From Streptomyces sp. LUP30 (lineage in GTDB: Bacteria; Actinomycetota; Actinomycetes; Streptomycetales; Streptomycetaceae): 64,000 nt of DNA. The stretch is from the NCBI RefSeq assembly GCF_001746365.1, contig NZ_MJAJ01000015.1, positions 62,001 through 126,000 of the forward strand, written 5' to 3'. The notes below the pieces were generated by a model. The model was not told the DNA's origin, did no database searches, and was given only the letters and a program-made list of their open reading frames with translations. Shown in pieces: positions 49,313 through 58,453 of the stretch (position 1 is its first letter; each line of letters begins with the position of its first letter). The position numbers and the translations under genes are program-made.

Positions 49313-52300
49313 TCACCCGACCGGCGCCGAGGCCAGCAGCGAGCGTACATCCGCCGCCTCGGGTGACTTCAGCGCCTCGAACGCCGTCAGGGCCTCCTGC
49401 CAGCACACCCGCGCCCGGTCGAGCTGGCCGACGCCGTGCAGACCCCGGCCGAGGGCGGTCAGGACGTTGGCGCGCCGCCAGTCTCCGCCGATGCCGTGCA
49501 GGACGGCGAGGGCCTGCTCCGCACAGGCCGCGGCGCGGGCCGGGGCGTGGTCGGCGAGATGGAGTTCGGCGAGCCGGAAGAGGGTCATGCCGTGCCACAG
49601 CTGCTGCCGGGCGTCCTGGAACATGCCGAGCGCGTCGGTCAGCGCCTCGAGCGCCGGTGTGATCTCCCCGGCGCTGGTCAGCGCCAGCCCCAGCGCGTAT
49701 TTCCCGTTGGCCAGGCGCAGGGCCATGCCGGTGTCGTCGCGCTCGTAGATGGCGACGCCCTGCCGGGCCAGGGAGACGGCGCTGTCGATGCGGCCGGTCG
49801 CCAGATGGACCCGGGACAGGTTGCACAGTGCGCTTGCCTCGCCCGGCGAGTTCCGGTCCGCGCGGAACGCGGCCAGCGCCTCCGTGAGGTGCTGCTCCGC
49901 CTCGTCGTGCCGGCCGGTGTAGAGGGCGATGATGCCCTGCTGGTTGGGCGCCTGAGCGCAGACGACCGGGTCACCGGCGGCGAGGCCCAGCGTCAGCGCG
50001 GCGCCCGCCTCCCGGTCCGACTCGGTGAACTGGCCGGACACGCCCAGGATATGACTGTGCATCAGCCGGGCTCTGCCTTCGGCGTAGGCGTCCCCGGTGC
50101 GCTGTGCCGCCGTGACCACCGCGGTGGCCGCCAGCACGTACTGGCGTGAGCTGATCCCCGACTCCCCGAGGTCGACGGCGGCGAAGAGCAGGTCGGCGGC
50201 GCGCCGCAGCATGCCCGCCGTGCCGGTCTGCTGCACCGCCGCCAGCAGTCCGCTCGCCTCGGTGAACAGCCAGTCCAGGGCCTGGCCGCGGTCGGGGAAC
50301 TCCAGGCCCGGGTAGCTGCCGCGGCTCAGGTGGTCCAGCACGCGCTCCCCGGGCCGCTCGATCGCGTAGACGCCCGTGGCGGTGGCCAGGTAGAAGTCCA
50401 GCAGCCGCGACATCGCGGCCTCCGTCCCCCGCAGCCCGGAAGGCGCGGCGGACGACCCCGCGCCGGCCGGCTCCTCGTCGCGTTCCGCGCAGGCCCGCGC
50501 GTACAACCGCACCAGGTCGTGGTAGCGGTAGCGGCCGGGGGCCGCGGACTCGAGCAGGGAGGTGTCCACCAGGGACTCCAGCAGGTCCTCGGCGTCCTCC
50601 AGCGGCAGGTCCAGGACGGCGGCGGCCGCCGCGAGGGAGATGTCCGGTCCGTCCGCCAGGCCCAGCAGACGGAACGCGCGGGCCTGGGCCGGCTCCAGCG
50701 CGCCGTAGCCGAGCTCGAAGGTCGCCTTCACGGCGAGGTCGCCGGCCTGCAGTTCGTCCAGTCTGCGCCGCTCGTCGGCGAGCTTCGCCGCCAGCACCGA
50801 CACCGTCCAGGTGCGGCGCGCCGCGAGGCGGGACGCCGCGATGCGGATGGCCAGCGGCAGGAAGCCGCAGGCCGCCACCACGTCCAGGGCGGCCTTGCGC
50901 TCCGACGCCACCCGCTCCTCGCCTACGATGCGGGTGAACAGGGCCAGCGCCTCGTCCGGGGACATCACGTCCAGGTCGACCAGATGGGCGCCCGCCAGGT
51001 CGACCATCCGGACCCGGCTGGTGACCAGCGCCGCGCAGCCCTCCGTGCCCGGCAGCAGCGGCCGCACCTGCGCCGCGTCCCGCGCGTTGTCGAGCAGCAC
51101 CAGGACCCGGCGTCCGTCCAGCACGGAGCGGTACAGCGCCGCGCGTTCCGCCAGGGAGTCCGGCACCGCCGAGTCGGCCGTGCCGAGCGCCCGCAGGAAC
51201 GAGCCCAGCACCGTCTCGGGCTCGGCCGCCCGGGCCCCGGCCCCCTGGAGGTCGACGTACAACTGCCCGTCGGGGAACGCGGAGCGGGCCTGGTGGGCGA
51301 TGTGCACGGCGAGGGTCGTCTTGCCGACGCCCCCGATCCCGGCCAGCGCGGACACGGCCATCACCCGTCCCGTCCCGTCGCCCGCACCGGTCCCGGAAGC
51401 CGCCGCCAGCACCTCGCTCAGTTCCCGCACGAACGCCGATCGCCCGGTGAAGTCGGGTACGGTCGCCGGGAGTTGGGCGGGACGCACCTGCACCACCGTG
51501 GGCTGCTCGGCCGGCGCGGACGGCTCGGCGAGCTCCGGGTCGGCCTGCAGGATGCGACGCTGCAGCTCGCGCAGTCCCGCGCGCGGATCCACCCCCAGCT
51601 CCTCGGCCAGCAGCCGCCGGGTGTCCGCGTACACCGCGAGTGCCTCCGCCTGCCGGCCGCTGCGGTACAGCGCCAGCATCAGCAGCTCGCGCAACCGCTC
51701 GCGCAGCGGGTACGCGGCCGTCAGCGCCGTCAGCTCCGAGACCGCCTCCGCGTGGCAGCCCTGCTCCAGGTCCATGTCCAGGCGGGCCTCCAGCAGCCCG
51801 AGCCGCCACTCCTCCAGCCGGACGCGCTGGGCCTCCGCGTAGGGCCCGGGGACGCCGGCCAGCGCCTCGCCGTCCCACAGGCCCAGCGCCTGCTTCAGCA
51901 CCTCCCGGGCCCGGCCCAGGTCACCGGCCGCCCTCGCCTTCTCCGCCTCGGCCGCGCGCTCCTGCGCCACCGCCAGATCCAGGGCGCCCTCGCCCAGCCC
52001 GCGCACCGCGTACCCGCCCGACTCGCTCACCAGGACGCGCGGGTCCAGCGCCTTGCGCAACCGGGAGGCGTACGTGCGCACCGCGGCCAGCGCCTGTGAC
52101 GGCGGGTCCTCCCCCCACAGCGCGTCGATCAGCTCGGCGGCCGTGGCGGTCCGGCCCTCGCGCAGCAACAGAGCGGCCAGCAGCGCGCGTTGTTGGGGGG
52201 ATCCGGTGGCCAGCTGTTCCTCGCCGCGCCGGGCGCGCACCGGGCCGAGCACGTCGAAGCGCAGCGCGGCGGGCTCCCCGGGAGAACCGGGGCGCCTCTG

Positions 52301-52342
52301 CTGCGGCACACGTGGGCCGCCGTGCTCTGCGCGGTCGTCCAT
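49313..52342 (-). CDS. afsR: SARP-family global regulator AfsR
   Basis: 1009 residues (S. coelicolor AfsR about 993). N-terminal OmpR-like winged helix (LRFDVLGPVRARRGEEQLA; ELIDALWGEDPPSQALAAVR) plus the bacterial transcriptional activation domain to about residue 270 (GVDPRAGLRELQRRIL). Next an NB-ARC ATPase: Walker A GIGGVGKTTLAVHIAHQA and Walker B LVLLDNARDAAQVRPLLP. The last third is TPR repeats (HDEAEQHLTEALAAFRADRN). Phosphorylated by AfsK, it binds the afsS promoter and switches on secondary metabolism. The afsS gene lies downstream; afsK is unusually distant, with catabolic genes between. Confidence 0.95.
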   Translation of the reverse strand: MDDRAEHGGPRVPQQRRPGSPGEPAALRFDVLGPVRARRGEEQLATGSPQQRALLAALLLREGRTATAAELIDALWGEDPPSQALAAVRTYASRLRKALDPRVLVSESGGYAVRGLGEGALDLAVAQERAAEAEKARAAGDLGRAREVLKQALGLWDGEALAGVPGPYAEAQRVRLEEWRLGLLEARLDMDLEQGCHAEAVSELTALTAAYPLRERLRELLMLALYRSGRQAEALAVYADTRRLLAEELGVDPRAGLRELQRRILQADPELAEPSAPAEQPTVVQVRPAQLPATVPDFTGRSAFVRELSEVLAAASGTGAGDGTGRVMAVSALAGIGGVGKTTLAVHIAHQARSAFPDGQLYVDLQGAGARAAEPETVLGSFLRALGTADSAVPDSLAERAALYRSVLDGRRVLVLLDNARDAAQVRPLLPGTEGCAALVTSRVRMVDLAGAHLVDLDVMSPDEALALFTRIVGEERVASERKAALDVVAACGFLPLAIRIAASRLAARRTWTVSVLAAKLADERRRLDELQAGDLAVKATFELGYGALEPAQARAFRLLGLADGPDISLAAAAAVLDLPLEDAEDLLESLVDTSLLESAAPGRYRYHDLVRLYARACAERDEEPAGAGSSAAPSGLRGTEAAMSRLLDFYLATATGVYAIERPGERVLDHLSRGSYPGLEFPDRGQALDWLFTEASGLLAAVQQTGTAGMLRRAADLLFAAVDLGESGISSRQYVLAATAVVTAAQRTGDAYAEGRARLMHSHILGVSGQFTESDREAGAALTLGLAAGDPVVCAQAPNQQGIIALYTGRHDEAEQHLTEALAAFRADRNSPGEASALCNLSRVHLATGRIDSAVSLARQGVAIYERDDTGMALRLANGKYALGLALTSAGEITPALEALTDALGMFQDARQQLWHGMTLFRLAELHLADHAPARAAACAEQALAVLHGIGGDWRRANVLTALGRGLHGVGQLDRARVCWQEALTAFEALKSPEAADVRSLLASAPVG

Positions 52343-52514
52343 CAGGGCTCCCCTTAGGCATCCGAAGTACCAGCCCAGTTTGCCCTGTCCGCGCCAAGAC
52401 CGTCAGCTGCGCGAGACGCCGATCACAGCGCGGCTCACGGGAGGGCGCAGACCCCTCACCCCCTCTGCGCACACATTCGCACACAGTCGATCACCAGCGG
52501 CTCCCGCAGGCTAG

Positions 52515-52529
52515 CTGACGGGTCGTCAG
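52515..52529. promoter_or_regulatory. Putative TetR operator H
   Basis: CTGACGGGTCGTCAG: perfect in the 12 fixed positions. Followed 8 bp later by TACCGT (52538-52543), which ends 6 bp before the amidohydrolase ATG, a leaderless promoter layout. Confidence 0.85.
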
Positions 52530-52549
52530 TTCAGCGCTACCGTGCCCCC

Positions 52550-53812
52550 ATGGACACCTCAGCGACCGCCTCGACCGCCGCCTCGCCGACCGCCGCACCG
52601 CTCCCGCTGATCATCTCCGTCGACGACCACACCGTGGAACCCAGCACCGTCTGGCAGGACCGTCTGCCGAAGAAGTACCTCGACGTCGGCCCGCGCACCG
52701 TCCGCGCCCCGCTCAAGGAACTGACCTTCCTGGGCGGCCGCTTCAAACCCGTCATGGGCGAGCCCGGCGACGACGGTCCGATCGGCGACTGGTGGCTCTA
52801 CGAAGACCTGCAGCGCCCCCTCACCCGCCTGGACACCGCCGTCGGCTTCAGCCGGGACGAGATCAAGCTGGAGGTCATCACCTACGAGCAGATGCGCCCC
52901 GGCTCCTACGACGTCCCCTCCCGGCTCGCCGACATGGACGTCAACCACGTCCAGTCCGCCGTCTGCTTCCCCACCTTCCCGCGCTTCTGCGGCCAGACCT
53001 TCACCGAGGCCGCCGACCACGAGCTGGGCCTGCTGTGCGTACGCGCCTACAACGACTGGACGGTGGAGGAGTGGTGCGGGCCCGCTGCCGGGGGCCGGCT
53101 CATCCCGCTCACCCTGGTCCCGCTCTGGGACGCCGAACTGGCGGCGGCCGAGGTCCGGCGCAACGCGGCCCGCGGGGTCCGTGCGGTCGCCTTCTCCGAG
53201 ATACCCCCGCACCTGGGCCTGCCCTCCGTGCACACCGACTACTGGGACCCCTTCCTCGCCGCCTGCGACGAGACCGGCACGGTCGTCGCCATGCACATCG
53301 GCTCCAGCAGCCGTATGCCGTCCACGTCGGCGGACGCCCCGCCTGCCGTCGGCTCCACCATCACCTTCGCCAACTGCTGCTTCTCGATGGTCGACTGGCT
53401 GATGAGCGGCAAGTTCGAGCGCTTCCCGAACCTGAAGGTGATGTACGCGGAGGGCCAGATCGGCTGGATCCCCTACATCCTGGAGCGCGCCGACGTGGTG
53501 TGGGAGGAGAACCGGGGCTGGGGCGGCGTCGCGGACAAGGTCCACCGTCCGCCGTCCGAGCTGTTCGCCGACCACGTCTACGGCTGCTTCTTCGACGACG
53601 CCTTCGGGCTGCGCAACCTCGACTCCGTGGGCGTCGGGAACGTCCTCTACGAGACCGACTACCCGCACTCCGACTCCACCTGGCCGAAGTCGCGGGAGGT
53701 CGGCGAGGCGCAGATGGGCCATCTGGACCCGGACGTGGTCGAGCGGATCGTGCGGGGCAACGCCATCGAGCTGCTGGGACTGACCGAGGACGGCCTGTGG
53801 AGCCCGCGGTGA
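52550..53812 (+). CDS. Amidohydrolase-2 family metal-dependent hydrolase
   Basis: 420 residues, a close paralogue of the protein at 9376-10572. Shared blocks: SVDDHTVEPSTVW, DMDVNHVQSAVCFPTFPRF, AMHIGSSSRMP, YAEGQIGWIPYILERAD and ETDYPHSDSTWP, all in the same order. The Ala/Thr-rich first 18 residues are not conserved. The gene is probably read as a leaderless mRNA from the ATG at 52550. It overlaps the downstream LLM gene by 4 bp. Two similar hydrolases in separate operons suggest two related substrates or successive steps. Confidence 0.88.
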   Translation: MDTSATASTAASPTAAPLPLIISVDDHTVEPSTVWQDRLPKKYLDVGPRTVRAPLKELTFLGGRFKPVMGEPGDDGPIGDWWLYEDLQRPLTRLDTAVGFSRDEIKLEVITYEQMRPGSYDVPSRLADMDVNHVQSAVCFPTFPRFCGQTFTEAADHELGLLCVRAYNDWTVEEWCGPAAGGRLIPLTLVPLWDAELAAAEVRRNAARGVRAVAFSEIPPHLGLPSVHTDYWDPFLAACDETGTVVAMHIGSSSRMPSTSADAPPAVGSTITFANCCFSMVDWLMSGKFERFPNLKVMYAEGQIGWIPYILERADVVWEENRGWGGVADKVHRPPSELFADHVYGCFFDDAFGLRNLDSVGVGNVLYETDYPHSDSTWPKSREVGEAQMGHLDPDVVERIVRGNAIELLGLTEDGLWSPR

Positions 53813-54729
53813 GCGTCGCGTACGGCATCCAACTGCCGGTCCAGTCCCAGTCGACGATCTACGCCGAGCCCTGGGAGGCCGACGCGGGCCCCGCCGACCT
53901 CGTCGAGATCGCCCGGGCCGCCGACCGGGCCGGCTTCGCCTACGTCGCCGCCTGCGACCACGTGGCGATCCCGCGCCGGCTGGCCGAGGCCATGAGCACC
54001 GTCTGGTACGACCCGGTGGCCACCCTCGCCCACCTCGCGGCCGTGACGACCCGCGTGCGCCTGCTCAGTCACGTCGCCGTCGTCGGCCTGCGCCATCCCC
54101 TTCTGACGGCCAAGCAGTACGCCACCCTCGACCACCTCAGCGGGGGCCGCCTCGTCCTCGGGGTCGGCGCGGGACACGTGCGGGAGGAGTTCGAGGCGCT
54201 GGGCGCGGACTTCGAGCGGCGCGGCGCGGTCCTGGACGAGACGATCGACGCCCTGCGCGCCGCGCTCGGGCCACAGGAGTTCCCCTCCCACCACGGGAAG
54301 GCGTACGACTTCGAGGGGCTCGGCCAGCGGCCCCGCCCCGCGCAGGCCCGCGTCCCCCTCTGGGTCGGCGGATCCTCCCCGGCCGCCGTGCGCCGGGCCG
54401 CGCTCAAGGGCGACGGCTGGCTGCCCCAGGGCGACCCGAGGGAGCGGCTGCCCGCGCAGATCGAGAAGCTCCGACGCCTGCGCGAGGACGCCGGCGTCGC
54501 CGCGCCCCTCACCATCGGCGCCATCACCGAGCCCCTGTACGTCGGCACGCCTGCCTGGGACGTCGGCCGCCGCACCCTCACCGGCCCGCCGGAGGCGCTG
54601 GCCGCGTCCCTGCGGGCCTACCCGGCGATGGGCGTCGACCAGATCCAGGTCCGCTTCCGCTGCCGAAGCCGAGCCGAACTCGTCGACCAGATGACGGAGT
54701 TCGGCGCGGCGGTGGGGCCACTGCTGTAG
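53809..54729 (+). CDS. LLM-class F420-dependent oxidoreductase
   Basis: 306 residues from a GTG overlapping the amidohydrolase stop. TIM-barrel bacterial luciferase-like fold; segments VRLLSHVAVVGLRHPLLTAK, LDHLSGGRLVLGVGAGHVRE and PLWVGGSSPAAVRRAALKGD are the F420-dependent LLM signatures. It probably transfers hydride to or from F420 on a ring substrate, or oxygenates with FMN. Operon position couples it to the amidohydrolase. Confidence 0.9.
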   Translation: MSVAYGIQLPVQSQSTIYAEPWEADAGPADLVEIARAADRAGFAYVAACDHVAIPRRLAEAMSTVWYDPVATLAHLAAVTTRVRLLSHVAVVGLRHPLLTAKQYATLDHLSGGRLVLGVGAGHVREEFEALGADFERRGAVLDETIDALRAALGPQEFPSHHGKAYDFEGLGQRPRPAQARVPLWVGGSSPAAVRRAALKGDGWLPQGDPRERLPAQIEKLRRLREDAGVAAPLTIGAITEPLYVGTPAWDVGRRTLTGPPEALAASLRAYPAMGVDQIQVRFRCRSRAELVDQMTEFGAAVGPLL

Positions 54730-54982
54730 GGCCGCCCGGTCGCCGCACCTCCCGGCCCGCGCCCACCACCCCGCGGTGCCGACGGCATTCCGGCCGAGCC
54801 GGTCGAGGCCGCCTGCCGCGCGGGACCCCGGGAGGTCGGTGGCCCTTCCGCTGGAAGCCGACTTCCCGTCATATGGTCGTGGGAATCTTCACCTTGTTGC
54901 GGGTCATCCTGTAATCATGGCGGATCCGGGGGGCAGCGCGACGCGCGGTGTTCTGCCTCTCCTTTGACCATGGAGAAGCAAC

Positions 54983-55930
54983 TTGAAGACAAAAGGGACG
55001 CTCGCCGTTCTCATGGGGATATGTGCATTCGCCGTGCTGCCGCAGACGCCGGCACAAGCGGAATCCATATCGTCGCCGACTCCGGTGCCGGCAGCGGGCG
55101 ACAAGGACGCCCGAGGTTTCACGTCTGCCGAGGCGGACGCCTACTGGACGCCCGAACGCATGCGTGCGGCGCAGCCCGTCGCCGGCGGAGAGTCCGCAGA
55201 CGACGCCGCCCGCCGCGGCGTCGCCGCCTCATCCAGCAAACCCTTTGCGGGCATACCGATCGTCGGCACCTTCTTCTTCGACGACGGAACCCGTACCGGC
55301 CGCTTCTGCGGAGGGACAGTCGTCAACAGTCCCGGCAAGAACCTTGTCATGAGTGCGGGGCACTGCTTCGACGACCGGAATGCGCGAAAAAACGTCACTT
55401 TCGTCCCCCAGTACAACGCGGGGAAAAAGCCCTTCGGATCCTTCACCGTCAAGCCCGGCCGCGTCTACGTCGACAAGCGGTACCTCGCCAAAGGCCCCGA
55501 CGCCGCAGCCGACCTGGACTTCGGCTTCCTGCAGCTCGAACCCCGCGGCGGCGTGAACGTACAGGACGTCGTCGGCGGCGCCGACCTCCTCGTCGGTGCA
55601 GGCTACGAGCACGATCCCGTCCGCCTCATCGGCTACCCCAGTGCCCAGAAGGGGCCACTGGACTGCACGGACAAGACCGTGCGCTACAACAGCTCAGACC
55701 CCAAGATCCCCGGAAGCTTCCTGCGCATCGCGTGCAAGGCGTACTCGGGGGGCGCGTCCGGCGGCCCGTTCCTCGTCAAGAAGACGGCGGGATGGGGAAT
55801 CGTCGGCGTGATCGGCGGCTGGCACACCGGCGGTGACGTCGACGACATCTCCTACAGCTCCTATCTCGACGCCGACGCCCAGAAGCTGTACGACGACGCC
55901 GTCAACAACAGGCCGCCGGCCGGCCGCTGA
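54983..55930 (+). CDS. Secreted trypsin-like serine protease
   Basis: 315 residues from a TTG start with GGAGAAG eight bp before it. Signal peptide (GTLAVLMGICAFAVLPQTPA, cleavage near AQA-ES). A propeptide-like stretch follows, then the S1 fold with the catalytic triad: His in VMSAGHCF, Asp in DAAADLDFGFL and Ser in GGASGGPFLV. Six Cys are visible, two in FCGGTVV and SAGHCF forming the usual pair. GC content is lower than neighbours and A/T-ending codons are commoner, which could mean a different expression class or later acquisition. No operator is near. Confidence 0.9.
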   Translation: MKTKGTLAVLMGICAFAVLPQTPAQAESISSPTPVPAAGDKDARGFTSAEADAYWTPERMRAAQPVAGGESADDAARRGVAASSSKPFAGIPIVGTFFFDDGTRTGRFCGGTVVNSPGKNLVMSAGHCFDDRNARKNVTFVPQYNAGKKPFGSFTVKPGRVYVDKRYLAKGPDAAADLDFGFLQLEPRGGVNVQDVVGGADLLVGAGYEHDPVRLIGYPSAQKGPLDCTDKTVRYNSSDPKIPGSFLRIACKAYSGGASGGPFLVKKTAGWGIVGVIGGWHTGGDVDDISYSSYLDADAQKLYDDAVNNRPPAGR

Positions 55931-56016
55931 ATCCCCGGCCGGGCAGCAACCCGGAAGCTCGCCGCAGTGCCGGCAGGTCGAGAAGGTGCCTCACGTCGGC
56001 GCGATCCGGAAGCGCG

Positions 56017-56760
56017 TCACCAGGGCACCTCTCCCTCGTCGTCGAAGAAGCGGCCCGTGGGCCCGTCGGCCGGCACGGTGGCCAGCCGGATCGCGGCGGC
56101 CGCTCCCTGCTGGGGGGTGCGCACTCCCCGGAAGCCGTTGAGGTCGGTCGCCGTGTAGCCGGGGCAGACGGCGTTGATCAGGATGTGGGTGTCGGCCAGT
56201 TCTTTGGCGTACTGCACGGTGACGGCGTTGAGGAACGTCTTCGACGGAGCGTAGGCCACGGCGATGGGGCCCGTCTCGGCGCCAGGCGTGGTCTGGCGGG
56301 TGAGGGAGCCGACGCTGCTGGAGACGTTCACGATCCGCGGCGACGGCGAGCGGCGCAGCAGAGGGAGCAGGGCGTTGGTGACGCGGATGACGCCGATCAC
56401 GTTCGTCTCCACGGCCGCCCTCACCCGGTTCACGTCGACCGTGGTGGGCTCCTGCGGTCCGCCGCCGGTGATCCCCGCATTGTTGACGAGCGCGTCCAGC
56501 CGTCCGGCCCGCTCCTCCAGCAGCCGAGCCGCCGCTGTCACGCCCTCGTCGTCGGTCACATCCAGCGGCACGCCGAACGCGTCGGCTCCGGCCGCGCGCA
56601 GCCTGTCCACAGCGGCCTCGCGCCGCTCCTCGTTCCGCGCGCCGATCCCGACGGACCAGCCGAGGGCGCCGAGCCCGGCGGCGATCTCGTACCCGATGCC
56701 CTTGTTGGCCCCGGTCACCAGGGCGACCTTGTGGTGGTTCACGGTGTTCGTCTCACTCAT
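56017..56760 (-). CDS. SDR-family oxidoreductase (carbonyl reductase-like)
   Basis: 247 residues from ATG 56760. NADP-type Rossmann motif VALVTGANKGIGYEIAAGLG, then ARNEERREAA which favours NADPH, NNAGI, and an active site with Tyr and Lys in VAYAPSKTFL. The GANKGIG form with an early Asn-Lys is typical of carbonyl/menthol-type reductases. It is divergent from a LysR regulator with a 104-bp gap and is probably its target. It is not linked to the catabolic regulon by any palindrome. Confidence 0.9.
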   Translation of the reverse strand: MSETNTVNHHKVALVTGANKGIGYEIAAGLGALGWSVGIGARNEERREAAVDRLRAAGADAFGVPLDVTDDEGVTAAARLLEERAGRLDALVNNAGITGGGPQEPTTVDVNRVRAAVETNVIGVIRVTNALLPLLRRSPSPRIVNVSSSVGSLTRQTTPGAETGPIAVAYAPSKTFLNAVTVQYAKELADTHILINAVCPGYTATDLNGFRGVRTPQQGAAAAIRLATVPADGPTGRFFDDEGEVPW

Positions 56761-56864
56761 GACGTCGATACTTCTCCCCCGTCGGACCGGGCGTCCAAGA
56801 CCGACTGGGTGGGCGGCGATACCGCCCGGGTATCGCCCCTGGTCGTCCCGGTTAGGCTGGCGGG

Positions 56865-57713
56865 GTGGAGACACGTGAGCTGCGGTACTTCGTCGCGGTC
56901 GCCGAAGAGCTGCACTTCGGCCGGGCCGCGCGGCGGCTCGGGATCGCACAGCCCCCGCTGTCGCGGGCGATCGGCGGGCTCGAACGCCGCCTGGGCGCCC
57001 TCCTGCTGGAGCGCGGCAGCCGGGGTGTCGCCCTGACCGGGGCAGGGGCGGTGCTGCTGCGGGAGGCGCGGGCGGCGCTGGACGCCGTCGAGGCCGCCGA
57101 ACGACGCACCCGCCGGGCCGCCCTCGCGGCGACCGGCCGCCCCGCCGTGGTCCTGGCCGCGAAGGCGGGGGCCTCCGGTGAACTGCTGGCGAAACTCCTC
57201 GACGCCTACGCCGCCGAGCCGGGCGCCGTCGCCGTGGACGTCGTGCTGTGCGGGCCGGGCGAGCAGGCACGGTTGCTGCACGACGGCCGGGCCGACGTAG
57301 CCCTGCTGCATCGGCCGTTCGACGACACGGCCGGCTTCGACACCGAGGACCTGCTCTGCGAGGGCCAGGTCGCGATCCTCCCGGTGGGCCATCCTCTCGG
57401 CGCCCGCCCCCACGTGCGGCTCGCCGAGGTCACCGGCCTTCCCGACCTGCCCCTGCCCCGCTGGCCCCGCCCTGACGGCACCTTCCCGGACGGCCCCGGA
57501 CCGCAGGTGCGCGACCACACGCAACTCACCCAGCTCATCGCCCTCGGCCGCGCCTGCGCGGTCGTGCCGGAGTCGGGCCGCACCGGCCTGCGCGAGGACC
57601 TCACCGCCGTACCGGTCCCCGACGCCCCCCACGTCACCACGGTCATCGCCTGGCCCCCGCACAGCCGTTCGGCGGCCGTCGCGGGGCTGGTCCGCGCCGC
57701 CACCGCCCTGTGA
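56865..57713 (+). CDS. LysR-family transcriptional regulator
   Basis: 282 residues. N-terminal helix-turn-helix (LRYFVAVAEELHFGRAARRL, AQPPLSRAIGGLERRLGALLLER) and an effector-binding domain with ADVALLHRPFDDTAGFDTED. Divergent from the SDR gene, the classical LysR-target layout; the shared 104-bp gap should hold its binding site. The effector is unknown. Confidence 0.92.
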   Translation: METRELRYFVAVAEELHFGRAARRLGIAQPPLSRAIGGLERRLGALLLERGSRGVALTGAGAVLLREARAALDAVEAAERRTRRAALAATGRPAVVLAAKAGASGELLAKLLDAYAAEPGAVAVDVVLCGPGEQARLLHDGRADVALLHRPFDDTAGFDTEDLLCEGQVAILPVGHPLGARPHVRLAEVTGLPDLPLPRWPRPDGTFPDGPGPQVRDHTQLTQLIALGRACAVVPESGRTGLREDLTAVPVPDAPHVTTVIAWPPHSRSAAVAGLVRAATAL

Positions 57714-57903
57714 CCGACGGCGGTCGAAGCCGGGACACCGTGCTGGATTTCGGGGACGCCGTCCGGTCCGCCGCGGCCGGGTCCGACGTGGCGCCCTTGC
57801 CCGGCATCGCTCCACACCACTCACTGAACCGTTGAGCACGTTCACGCCGAGCCGCGTACGCGCGAGCGTACGGACCCGACGGCCCGGCGGAAGGACCCCA
57901 CCA

Positions 57904-58116
57904 GTGCGATCCGCCGAGCGTTCCGCCCAGCCTCTCGCCCTCGCCCTCGCCTGCGCCGAGGGCGACTGGCCGCACGCGGACCGGCCGGCCACGGACGACC
58001 CCTACGCGGCGGCGATCGTCGGGCACACCTGCCTCTCGGCCGCCGCGTGCGCCGCGCTGCGGGAGGAAGCCCGGCGGACGCCCGCCGGGGCCGACGCGCC
58101 CGTGCTTCGCACCTGA
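57904..58116 (+). CDS. Possible small hypothetical protein
   Basis: 70 residues from GTG 57904, preceded by GGAAGGACC, a good ribosome site. Two Cys and an Ala-rich middle (VGHTCLSAAACAALREEAR). No homology recognised. The ribosome site is the main support; coding bias alone is not decisive at this length. Confidence 0.35.
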   Translation: MRSAERSAQPLALALACAEGDWPHADRPATDDPYAAAIVGHTCLSAAACAALREEARRTPAGADAPVLRT

Positions 58117-58122
58117 GAACCA

Positions 58123-58353
58123 TCAGAGCGCCGGAATCTCCGGGAGGGGTATGTCCACGTCGGCGACGTTGCCGCCGCCCTGGCCGAATCCGGGCTCGGC
58201 CCGCAGGCTGTCGGCCGATGTCAGGATGCCGTCGGCTTCAGGGGTGCCGCATTTCGCGTTCCGCAGCCGGAGCCGCCCGTCGGGAGTCCCGTTCTTCAGG
58301 ATCTGCCTGGAACCGGCGTCGGCGGTGAATCCGTCCTCTGTGTGCTTGTGCAA
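58123..58353 (-). CDS. Possible small protein or gene remnant
   Basis: 76 residues from a TTG at 58353, with G/C-ending codons throughout and a non-random composition (PEADGILTSADSLRAEPGFG; NVADVDIPLPEIPAL). No start codon of better quality and no ribosome site are evident, so it may be the 3' part of a decayed gene. It ends 35 bp before operator I on the other side and is convergent with the doubtful gene at 57904. Confidence 0.35.
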   Translation of the reverse strand: MHKHTEDGFTADAGSRQILKNGTPDGRLRLRNAKCGTPEADGILTSADSLRAEPGFGQGGGNVADVDIPLPEIPAL

Positions 58354-58387
58354 CCCGGGTGCTCGACGAATCCGAACAGGCCGCTAT

Positions 58388-58402
58388 CTGACGCTGCGTC
58401 AG
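58388..58402. promoter_or_regulatory. Putative TetR operator I
   Basis: CTGACGCTGCGTCAG: perfect in the 12 fixed positions. A -10-like TACGAT (58412-58417) follows 9 bp later, giving transcription about 30 bp before the SDR start. Same offset as at operator H. Confidence 0.85.
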
Positions 58403-58453
58403 ATCGAGCGCTACGATGCTGAGTTCCAGTGATGCGATGCGAAGGGGTTCGGC

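Larger units (their letters stand above)
57714..58453. other. 740-bp region with two doubtful small genes
   Basis: Between the LysR gene and the SDR gene. It contains the two short frames listed separately and operator I. The rest has no recognised gene; GC content dips around 58300-58430 near the operator. Confidence 0.6.
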
